Origin: Blastococcus sp. VKM Ac-2987
Lineage (GTDB): Bacteria > Actinomycetota > Actinomycetes > Mycobacteriales > Geodermatophilaceae
DNA length: 64,000 nt
Direction of reading: 5' to 3'
Assembly (NCBI RefSeq): GCF_026967805.1
Contig: NZ_JAPVBG010000004.1
Coordinates: forward strand, 1-64,000
The translations under genes were made by a program, and so were the position numbers. This document shows, piece after piece, positions 43,381 to 50,117 of the stretch (position 1 is its first letter; each line of letters opens with the position of its first letter). A model generated the notes under the pieces. The model worked only from the letters and a program-made list of their open reading frames with translations. It was not told where the DNA came from and made no database searches.

Positions 43381-44850
43381 ATGACGACCGCCCCCGACGC
43401 CCTGCCGCTCGACGAGCCGCACGAGGCCGACACCCGATCCGCACCCGCACCCGCCGGGCAGTACGCCGAGGCCGACGAGACCACCGGTTCCTACGCGCTG
43501 GAGGCGCGCGGTGCCCTGCGGCGCGTCGCCGGGCTCTCCACCGAGCTCGCCGACGTCACCGAGGTCGAGTACCGGCAGCTGCGCCTCGAGCGGGTCGTGC
43601 TCGTCGGCGTCTGGACCGAGGGCACGCAGGTCGACGCCGACCGCTCGCTGGCCGAGCTCGCCGCCCTCGCGGAGACGGCCGGGTCCCAGGTGCTCGACGC
43701 GGTCAGCCAGCGGCGCGACAAGCCCGACGCCGCCACCTACGTCGGCTCGGGCAAGGCCAACGAGATCCGCGACATCGTCGCCGCGACCGGCGCCGACACC
43801 GTCATCTGCGACGGTGAGCTCACCCCCGGCCAGCTCAACCAGCTGGAGAAGGTGCTCAAGGTCAAGGTGGTCGACCGCACCGCGCTGATCCTCGACATCT
43901 TCGCCCAGCACGCCACCAGCCGGGAGGGCAAGGCCCAGGTCGAGCTGGCGCAGATGCAGTACATGCTGCCGCGCCTGCGCGGCTGGGGTGAGTCGCTGTC
44001 CCGCCAGGCCGGTGGCCGGGTCGCCGGCGGTGGCGGCATCGGTACCCGTGGTCCGGGTGAGACCAAGATCGAGACCGACCGGCGGCGCATCCGCGCCCGG
44101 GTGAGCAAGCTGCGGCGCGAGATCGCCGGGATGGCCACCGCGCGGGCCACCCAGCGGTCCAGCCGCGGCCGCAACGCCGTGCCGAGCGTGGCCATCGCCG
44201 GCTACACCAACGCGGGCAAGTCCAGCCTGCTCAACCAGCTCACCGGCGCCGGCGTGCTCGTGGAGAACGCCCTGTTCGCCACCCTGGACCCGACCGTCCG
44301 CCGGGCGCAGTCGCCGGACGGCCGCGAGTACACGCTGACCGACACCGTGGGCTTCGTGCGCCACCTGCCGCACCAGCTGGTGGACGCGTTCCGGTCCACC
44401 CTCGAGGAGGTCGCCGCGGCCGACCTGCTGCTGCACGTGGTCGACGGCTCCGACCCCGACCCGCTCGGCCAGATCGACGCCGTCCACGTGGTGCTGAACG
44501 AGATCGACGCGTCGGCCGTGCCGGAGGTCATCGTCGTCAACAAGGTCGACGCGATGAGCGAGGAGGACATCCTCGCGCTCCGCCAGGCCCTGCCCGGCGC
44601 GGTCTGGGTCTCGGCCCGGACCGGGGCCGGCATGGACGCGCTGCGCAGCCTCGTCGCCGAGCGGCTGCCGCACCCGGACGTCGACGTCGACGTGCTGGTG
44701 CCCTACGAGCGGGGTGACCTCGTGTCCCGGGTGCACCAGGACGGCGAGATCCTCAGCGAGCAGCACGAGAGCGGCGGCACCCGGCTGACCGCCCGCGTGG
44801 ACGGGGCGCTGGCGGCCGCGCTGGAGGAGTTCGCGGTGCCGGTCGCCTGA
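43381..44850 (+). CDS. hflX: GTPase HflX
   Basis: HflX is a ribosome-binding GTPase that splits stalled or hibernating ribosomes. The 489-residue protein has an N-terminal HflX domain (about 60-255; ATYVGSGKANEIRD, DGELTPGQLNQLEK, GGIGTRGPGETKIETDRR). The G domain follows: G1 GYTNAGKSS (about 274-282), G3 DTVGF, G4 NKVD, G5 SARTG. The ATG at 43381 has CACGCT about seven bases upstream; an in-frame ATG at 43333 would add 16 residues. It follows dapF as in many actinobacteria. Confidence 0.95.
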   Translation: MTTAPDALPLDEPHEADTRSAPAPAGQYAEADETTGSYALEARGALRRVAGLSTELADVTEVEYRQLRLERVVLVGVWTEGTQVDADRSLAELAALAETAGSQVLDAVSQRRDKPDAATYVGSGKANEIRDIVAATGADTVICDGELTPGQLNQLEKVLKVKVVDRTALILDIFAQHATSREGKAQVELAQMQYMLPRLRGWGESLSRQAGGRVAGGGGIGTRGPGETKIETDRRRIRARVSKLRREIAGMATARATQRSSRGRNAVPSVAIAGYTNAGKSSLLNQLTGAGVLVENALFATLDPTVRRAQSPDGREYTLTDTVGFVRHLPHQLVDAFRSTLEEVAAADLLLHVVDGSDPDPLGQIDAVHVVLNEIDASAVPEVIVVNKVDAMSEEDILALRQALPGAVWVSARTGAGMDALRSLVAERLPHPDVDVDVLVPYERGDLVSRVHQDGEILSEQHESGGTRLTARVDGALAAALEEFAVPVA

Positions 44851-44941
44851 CGGCGATCCACCCGTCCGCCTGCTGCGGGGCGACCGGTCGCGCGGCGGCG
44901 GGGCACCCGGCCGGCCGGATCACGATCCGGTCACGGCCCGG

Positions 44942-44947
44942 TACGGT
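44942..44947 (+). promoter_or_regulatory. -10 element of the PAP2 gene
   Basis: TACGGT ends six bases before the GTG at 44954. A 16-bp palindrome (CCGGAT-CACG-ATCCGG, 44915-44930) lies just upstream and may be an operator. Confidence 0.45.
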
Positions 44948-44953
44948 GGCGGC

Positions 44954-45676
44954 GTGACGAGGAGTGCGGTGCGGGAGACCGGTCTGCCCGGCTCTGCGCC
45001 CGTCGTCTCCGTCGGCCGGCCGCCGTGGTGGCTGGTCCTCGTGGCGCTGCTGCTCGGGGGTCTGGTGACCGCCGATCTGCTCGCGCACGGGTCGCTGGAG
45101 CGGATGGACCTGCGGGTCTCCGAGATCGTCAGCGACTGGGGGCTGAAGGAGTCGGCCTCCTACCCGGCCGTCTGGCTGGTCACCCAGCTCGGCGGGCGGG
45201 TCACCATCCTCGTGGTGCTCGTCGGGCTGATCGGCTACCTGGCCTGGCGGCGGGGCACGTGGCTGCCGGTCGCCCGCCTCGTGCTCGCCGTCGCCGTGCT
45301 GACCGCCTGCGTCTACGCGATCAAGTACGGCATCGGGCGGACCGCGCCGGCCTTCCCGGGGTCCTACTACTTCCACGACGACGGCGCCTCGTTCCCCTCT
45401 GGGCACGTGGCCAACGCCGTGCTCATGTGGGGGGTCGCCCGGTGGCAGGCGGTCGAGTACGGGCTGCCGCCCGCGGTGCAGCGCACGTTCTGGTGGCTGA
45501 GCGTGGCCGGGCCGGTCGCCACCGGGGTCGCGATGGTCTCGTTGGACTTCCACTGGGTCACCGACGCCATCGTGGGCGCGGCCGTGGGGATCGTGCTGCT
45601 GGGCGTCGTTCATGCACTGGACGGATTGGTTCTGTCACGCTGGGTACGTGCGCGAACGGGCCGGCCGACCGGATAG
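44954..45676 (+). CDS. PAP2-family membrane phosphatase
   Basis: The 240-residue protein has about six transmembrane helices and the three PAP2 phosphatase motifs: a KxxxxxxRP-like KYGIGRTAP, SFPSGHVAN with the general acid histidine, and SLDFHWVTDAIVGAAVG with the nucleophilic histidine (usually SRxxxxxHxxxD; here Ser-Leu replaces Ser-Arg). It would dephosphorylate a lipid phosphate such as phosphatidate or undecaprenyl diphosphate on the outer face of the membrane. The next gene begins eight bases after its stop. Confidence 0.88.
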   Translation: MTRSAVRETGLPGSAPVVSVGRPPWWLVLVALLLGGLVTADLLAHGSLERMDLRVSEIVSDWGLKESASYPAVWLVTQLGGRVTILVVLVGLIGYLAWRRGTWLPVARLVLAVAVLTACVYAIKYGIGRTAPAFPGSYYFHDDGASFPSGHVANAVLMWGVARWQAVEYGLPPAVQRTFWWLSVAGPVATGVAMVSLDFHWVTDAIVGAAVGIVLLGVVHALDGLVLSRWVRARTGRPTG

Positions 45677-45683
45677 CCGCGCC

Positions 45684-46694
45684 GTGAGGCGGCGGCTGCT
45701 GCTGGCGACCGCGCTCGCCGGCGGGCTGGTCGCCGGCGCCCCGGCCGCGGCCCTCGCCGAGGACGGGACCCCGACGGTGCGGTGCTCGATCACCGACCCG
45801 CGGCTCGCCGAGCTGTCCGGGCTGGTGGTCGTGGGCGAGCAGATGCTCGCGATCGCCGACGGCGGCGACCAGGTCGCGGTGTACGGGCTCGACGGCACGT
45901 GCGCGGTCGTCGACGTGCGGACCGCCCCGGTGGACCCCTACGACCCGGAGGACCTCGCGGTCGGGCCGGACGGCGGGGTATGGATCGCCGACACCGGCGA
46001 CAACAACTCCGACCGGGGCACCGTCGCCCTGCACGTCCTGCGTCCCGACGGCGCCACCGCGCTGCACCGGCTGACCTACCCCGACGGCGCGCACGACGCC
46101 GAGGCGCTGCTGGTGGCCCCGGACGGCACGCCGTACGTGGTGACCAAGGAGGTCCTGGGGTCCAGCGGGGTGTACCGGCCCAGCGGCCCCCTGGCCGACG
46201 GCGGGACTGTGCCCATGGAGCGGGTCGCCACCGTGAACGTGACGCTCACCGGGACCCCGGGCGGACCGGTCGGCCGGGCCGGCCAGCTGATGATCACCGG
46301 CGGGGCGGTCGCCTCGGACGGCAGCGCCGTGGCGCTGCGGACCTACACCGATGCCTACGTGTGGCCGCTGACCGGTTCGGACGTCGTCGGCGCCCTGGGC
46401 GGCGAGCCGACCCGCGTGGCCCTGCCGGAGTCGCCCCAGGGCGAGGCGGTCAGCTTCACCAGTGATTCCCGGGCGCTGGCGGTCGCCAGCGAGGGGCTGC
46501 CCAGTGCGGTCACCGTGGTGCCCCTACCGGCCGGCCCGCCCGCACCGGCGACGGCATCGGCCGCCGCGGACCCGCTGCCGGGCTTCGACGAGCTGGTGCG
46601 CTCGGACCGCCCGCTGATCACCGCCGCGCTGATCGCCGCCGGCGTCGCCACCCTCGTCGTCTGGCTGGGCAGCCGGCTGTTCCGCCGGTCCTGA
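45684..46694 (+). CDS. Secreted, C-terminally anchored propeller-like protein
   Basis: The 336-residue protein starts with a signal peptide (VRRRLLLATALAGG, cleavage after AALA near 25). It continues with beta-propeller-like repeats: LAELSGLVVVGEQMLAIADGGDQVAVY, DPEDLAVGPDGGVWIADTGDN, HDAEALLVAPDGTPYVVTKE. It ends in a transmembrane helix (about 310-330) and the basic end RLFRRS. It is probably displayed outside the membrane. No catalytic site is evident. The GTG at 45684 is chosen because it places the signal peptide at the N-terminus; an in-frame GTG at 45648 lies inside the PAP2 gene. It is probably co-transcribed with PAP2. Confidence 0.78.
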   Translation: MRRRLLLATALAGGLVAGAPAAALAEDGTPTVRCSITDPRLAELSGLVVVGEQMLAIADGGDQVAVYGLDGTCAVVDVRTAPVDPYDPEDLAVGPDGGVWIADTGDNNSDRGTVALHVLRPDGATALHRLTYPDGAHDAEALLVAPDGTPYVVTKEVLGSSGVYRPSGPLADGGTVPMERVATVNVTLTGTPGGPVGRAGQLMITGGAVASDGSAVALRTYTDAYVWPLTGSDVVGALGGEPTRVALPESPQGEAVSFTSDSRALAVASEGLPSAVTVVPLPAGPPAPATASAAADPLPGFDELVRSDRPLITAALIAAGVATLVVWLGSRLFRRS

Positions 46695-46698
46695 CCGG

Positions 46699-47463
46699 TC
46701 AGACCCGGCGCAGCACCGAGACGACCCGGCCCAGGATGGTGGCCTCGTCGCCGGGGATGGGCTCGTAGGCGGGATTGTGCGGCAGCAGCCACACGTGCCC
46801 GTCGCGGCGCTTGTAGGTCTTGACCGTCGCCTCGCCGTCGATCATCGCGGCCACGATCTCGCCGTTCTCGGCGGTCGGCTGCTGGCGGACGACGACCCAG
46901 TCCCCGTCGCAGATGGCCGCCTCGACCATCGAGTCACCGGCCACCTTGAGCATGAACACCGTGCCCTCGCCGACGAGCTCGCGGGGGAGGGGGAAGACGT
47001 CCTCCACCGCCTGCTCGGCGAGCACCGGACCACCGGCGGCGATCCGGCCGACCAGGGGGACGTACGTGGGCGCGGAGGCCTGCTCGCCCTCGCCGACCAC
47101 CGGGGGCTCGACAGCCGCGGCGCCGCGGCCGGCGTCGCCCGGCAGCCGCACGTCGAGGGCGCGAGGCCGGTTGGGGTCGCGGCGGAGCCAGCCCTTCTTC
47201 TGGAGCACCGAGAGCTGGTGCGCGACCGAGGAGGCCGACGACAGACCCACGGCCTCACCGATCTCCCGGACCGACGGCGGGTAGCCGCGGCGGTCGATCG
47301 AGTCGCGGATGACCTCCAGCACCCGGCGCTGCCGCTGGGTCAAGCCGTCGCCGTCGGCGGTCCGGTCCGGGAAGGTGCGGACCGACGCCGAGGCGTCGGC
47401 CGTGTCCGGAGCGCTGCCCCGGGTCCCGCGTCGGCCGCCGGACGTCCTGCTCGAGTCCGTCAC
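46699..47463 (-). CDS. lexA: SOS repressor LexA
   Basis: LexA represses SOS genes until RecA filaments trigger its self-cleavage. The 254-residue protein has a winged helix-turn-helix (about 41-105; [30 protein letters not shown]). The C-terminal S24 domain has the Ala143-Gly144 cleavage site in RIAAGGPV, Ser178 in [10 protein letters not shown] and Lys215 in EATVKTY. The N-terminal 40 residues are a disordered extension usual in actinobacteria. The GTG has GAGGAGG six bases upstream. It is convergent with the propeller gene, four bases away. Confidence 0.97.
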   Translation of the reverse strand: MTDSSRTSGGRRGTRGSAPDTADASASVRTFPDRTADGDGLTQRQRRVLEVIRDSIDRRGYPPSVREIGEAVGLSSASSVAHQLSVLQKKGWLRRDPNRPRALDVRLPGDAGRGAAAVEPPVVGEGEQASAPTYVPLVGRIAAGGPVLAEQAVEDVFPLPRELVGEGTVFMLKVAGDSMVEAAICDGDWVVVRQQPTAENGEIVAAMIDGEATVKTYKRRDGHVWLLPHNPAYEPIPGDEATILGRVVSVLRRV

Positions 47464-47515
47464 GTCTCCTCCTCGCCGGCTGCCCGCGCAGCTGCTCGAC
47501 CTGGTCGTCGGAGCG

Positions 47516-47556
47516 ACCGTAGCGCCGATCGCCGATCAATTCAAACAGGTGTTCGA
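47516..47556 (-). promoter_or_regulatory. lexA promoter with SOS box
   Basis: On the minus strand TTGAAT (-35, 47544-47539) and TACGGT (-10, 47521-47516) are 17 bp apart. The LexA box TCGAACACCTGTTTGA (47556-47541) covers the -35, so LexA represses its own gene. Confidence 0.85.
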
Positions 47557-47619
47557 AAGTTGCCCGTGTCGCGTCGCTTGTGTCGGACCCGTGCGGTAGA
47601 CATCGGGCAGACGTTCGAA

Positions 47620-47635
47620 TCGAACACACGTTCGG
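47620..47635 (+). promoter_or_regulatory. SOS box of the LysM gene
   Basis: TCGAACACACGTTCGG fits the LexA consensus with one end mismatch. It is 38 bp upstream of the LysM start and overlaps a second partial palindrome, TTCGAATCGAA. TAGACAT just upstream may be the -10. Confidence 0.75.
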
Positions 47636-47672
47636 GGCCGGGAGCATCCGGCCAGGTGAGGGGCGGAGAGCG

Positions 47673-48194
47673 ATGGCCAGCAGGGCGACCGTGGCGGTAC
47701 GCGAGGAGTTGTCCGGTCCGGCGGGGCAGCGGATCCAGGGGAGGCCGGCGCGTCACCTCCGGGCGCTGCCGCCGGTCCCGCGGGCCTATGCCGTCGCCCC
47801 GACGCCACCGCGCGCAGCGGTGGCGCCGGCCCCCCGGTCCGCCGGGATTCGGCGGGGTGTCGAGGGTCGGCCGGGTGCCGGGGGTCGGCCGGGTGAGCCT
47901 GCGCTGCCGCCGCTGCGGCTCACGGCGCGCGGCCGGCGGCTCGTCGCGGTCCTCGTGCTGCTGGTCGCGCTGGCCGTCGTGGCGCTCGGCACTGCCGTCC
48001 TGGGAGGAGGCGGGGACGGGCTGGAGCTGATGGGCACGACGAGCGTCATCGTCGACCCGGGCGACACGCTGTGGTCCATCGCGAGCGCCGTGGCCGGTGA
48101 TCGCGACGTGCGGGAGGTCGTGGACGGCATCCAGCGGCTCAACGACGTGGAGGACTCGGCCATCCTGCCCGGACAGGTTCTCCAGCTGCCCTGA
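47673..48194 (+). CDS. SOS-controlled LysM membrane protein (ChiZ/YneA-like)
   Basis: The 173-residue protein has a long disordered cytosolic Pro/Arg-rich N-terminus (1-85), one transmembrane helix (about 88-110) and a C-terminal LysM domain (about 122-172; VIVDPGDTLWSIASAVAGD, VEDSAILPGQVLQLP) outside the membrane. This architecture and the place divergent from lexA match Rv2719c (ChiZ) of M. tuberculosis and the YneA/DivS type of SOS cell-division inhibitors. It would bind peptidoglycan and delay septation during DNA damage. The ATG has GGAG nearby. The SOS box lies 38 bp upstream. Confidence 0.88.
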   Translation: MASRATVAVREELSGPAGQRIQGRPARHLRALPPVPRAYAVAPTPPRAAVAPAPRSAGIRRGVEGRPGAGGRPGEPALPPLRLTARGRRLVAVLVLLVALAVVALGTAVLGGGGDGLELMGTTSVIVDPGDTLWSIASAVAGDRDVREVVDGIQRLNDVEDSAILPGQVLQLP

Positions 48195-48325
48195 TCCACT
48201 CGCCGACGGGTGCCGGCGCACCGGCCCGTCGCCGCAAGAGGTGCACAAGCCGACCGTGCGACTTCGTCAACCCTCAGTGCGGGCGCGTTCACGGTGCGTG
48301 CTGGTCAGCGACCTACGGTCTGGAT

Positions 48326-49105
48326 GTGTCGAGCGTCATGGAGAACCGCGCCGCGGTGTTCACCAGCCAGCCCCAAGCCGTCGAGGTCTACCAGGCGGGC
48401 GCGTGGTGGGCGGGTGAGCTGCTGGGTTGGCGGCACGACGAGTCCGGCACGTGCCAGGTGTGGGTGCGGGTGGCCATGGGCGGTGTCGAGGAGACGGCCT
48501 GGACCGAGCTCGCCACCCTGCGGCTGCCCGAGCCGCCCGCCGCGGCCTCGGAGGTCGCCGTCGTGGCGGCGCCCCGCGCGACGCAGGACATGGCCGTCGC
48601 GCAGGCGGTGTCGGCCCTGCGGAGCGGCCGGCCGGGCGGGACGCACACGACGGTCGGCCTGCCGCTGCGCCGAGACCACGTGGGGCAGTCGGCGCCGGTG
48701 CGCGAGGGCGGACGCCGCAGGGCTCCCGAGGGCGCCGACGTGCAGGCGGCTCCTGCGGCCGCCGTCCCGGTCCCCCCGTCGGGGCGGCACCGGGCCCCCG
48801 TGCCGGACGCTCCGGCGGGTCGGCACCGGGTGGTCGACACGGGACTTCTCGTCGCCGTCGCCGAGGGTGCTGCAGCGCCCGCCGGCGAGGCGCGGGCCGC
48901 CCCGCGGGACGACCACCCCCGCACCGTGGCGTGGTCGGTCGCGCCGGCCCGCGACACCGTCCCGGTGGAGACGACCTCCGGCGGGCGGGGCTGGACCGCA
49001 CCGCCCGGTCTGGAGGGCGATCTGCTCACCCGTCCGATGCGCCTGGGCGACCAGGTCGCGCACGCCCGCCGTCCGCGGGTGCACGGCGATCTCCGGGGCG
49101 CCTGA
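48326..49105 (+). CDS. Hypothetical protein with SH3/Tudor-like N-terminal domain
   Basis: The 259-residue protein has a folded-looking N-terminal domain (about 15-70): VEVYQAGAWWAGELLGWRHD, then CQVWVRVAMGGVEETAWTELATLRLP. The repeated Trp/Gly strands look like an SH3 or Tudor-like barrel. The rest (70-259) is Ala/Pro/Arg/Gly-rich and probably disordered. No signal peptide or helix in the membrane is seen. The GTG at 48326 has TACGGT seven bases upstream. It lies between the LysM gene and nrdR, but no partner is evident. The family is not recognised. Confidence 0.7.
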   Translation: MSSVMENRAAVFTSQPQAVEVYQAGAWWAGELLGWRHDESGTCQVWVRVAMGGVEETAWTELATLRLPEPPAAASEVAVVAAPRATQDMAVAQAVSALRSGRPGGTHTTVGLPLRRDHVGQSAPVREGGRRRAPEGADVQAAPAAAVPVPPSGRHRAPVPDAPAGRHRVVDTGLLVAVAEGAAAPAGEARAAPRDDHPRTVAWSVAPARDTVPVETTSGGRGWTAPPGLEGDLLTRPMRLGDQVAHARRPRVHGDLRGA

Positions 49106-49280
49106 CGCCGCTGCGTCCCGTCGCCGGTGCCGCACACCCCGAGAGTGGCCGGACCGCGGTGCCGGCTCCCCGGCGGGACGGCACCCGCGCGTCGGCCCGG
49201 CGTGTCGTGTGACGGCTGGGGCCCGGTGTTCCAGCTGCGCACGGCAGTGTCGGGGTGGAACACGCCGACGAAACGATCGC

Positions 49281-49328
49281 TTGCACATCTTGTGTGCAGC
49301 GTCCTAGGGTTCCCCTACATCTAGTAGT
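49281..49328 (+). promoter_or_regulatory. nrdRJ promoter with two NrdR boxes
   Basis: TTGCAC (-35, 49281-49286) and TAGGGT (-10, 49305-49310) are 18 bp apart. Two related inverted repeats, TTGCACATCTTGTGTG (49281-49296) and CCCTACATCTAGTAGT (49313-49328), share the core ACATCTnG and lie exactly 32 bp apart, the three-turn spacing known for NrdR boxes. One covers the -35 and the other the start site. The rest of the 49106-49451 gap shows nothing else clear. Confidence 0.8.
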
Positions 49329-49451
49329 TACAGAGCTGTAAGCCCGTCCACAGGCTGGTCCTCAGGTTCTCCCCGGCGCATCCACCGGATGTCCCCAGGA
49401 GGGTCCACAGCCGGCCGGTGGCGGGTCAGCGAGGAGAGGGGGTGAACCACC

Positions 49452-49973
49452 GTGCGCTGCCCGTTCTGCCACAACGCCGACAGCCGGGTGATCGACTCGC
49501 GCGAGGCCGACGAGGGCGCCACCACCCGGCGCCGCCGGTCCTGCCCCGCGTGCGGGCGGCGGTTCACGACCGTCGAGGAGGCGGTGCTCGCCGTCGTCAA
49601 GCGCAACGGCGTCAGCGAGCCCTTCAACCGCAGCAAGGTGGTCGCCGGCGTGCGGCGGGCCTGCCAGGGTCGGCCGGTCGACGAGGACCAGCTCAAGCTC
49701 CTCGCCCAGCAGGTGGAGGACGCCATCCGTGCCAGCGGCGCGGCGGAGGTGCCGAGCAACGAGGTCGGTCTGGCCATCCTCGGGCCGCTGCGCGAGCTCG
49801 ACGAGGTCGCCTACCTCCGGTTCGCCAGCGTCTACCGGTCCTTCACCTCGGTGGCGGACTTCGAGCGGGAGATCGCCGAGCTCAAGGCCCGGCAGTCCGC
49901 CTCGTCGACGGACGATCCCGCCCCTCCCGCACCCCGCGCCCCCGTCCCGTCCGGCACCGTCGCCGGCACCTGA
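49452..49973 (+). CDS. nrdR: Transcriptional repressor NrdR
   Basis: NrdR senses ATP/dATP and represses ribonucleotide reductase genes. The 173-residue protein has the N-terminal zinc ribbon with Cys3, Cys6, Cys31 and Cys34 ([10 protein letters not shown] ... [11 protein letters not shown]) and then an ATP-cone (about 46-136; [33 protein letters not shown]). The C-terminal tail is Pro/Ala-rich. It is followed by nrdJ, its target, and its own promoter carries two NrdR boxes. Confidence 0.97.
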   Translation: MRCPFCHNADSRVIDSREADEGATTRRRRSCPACGRRFTTVEEAVLAVVKRNGVSEPFNRSKVVAGVRRACQGRPVDEDQLKLLAQQVEDAIRASGAAEVPSNEVGLAILGPLRELDEVAYLRFASVYRSFTSVADFEREIAELKARQSASSTDDPAPPAPRAPVPSGTVAGT

Positions 49974-50117
49974 GAACTGTCAGTGCCACCCGATAGACAG
50001 CAGTTCGAGCAGTTACCGATCGCGGCTCTTCCCCAGCCCTCGATCCGCCACCGCGCAGCACCACCGCGCAGCCCCGCGAAGCACCACGCGACACACGACC
50101 AGGGAGAGCTCCACACC

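Noticed and set aside
44915-44930. CCGGAT-CACG-ATCCGG palindrome as a strong operator
   Set aside because: Short and close to what a high-GC sequence gives by chance; mentioned only with the PAP2 promoter.
49974-50117. Possible cobalamin riboswitch before nrdJ
   Set aside because: A CAGTGCCACC string recalls a B12 box, but the leader of about 144 bases is too short and lacks the other conserved cobalamin elements. A covariance search (RF00174) would settle it.
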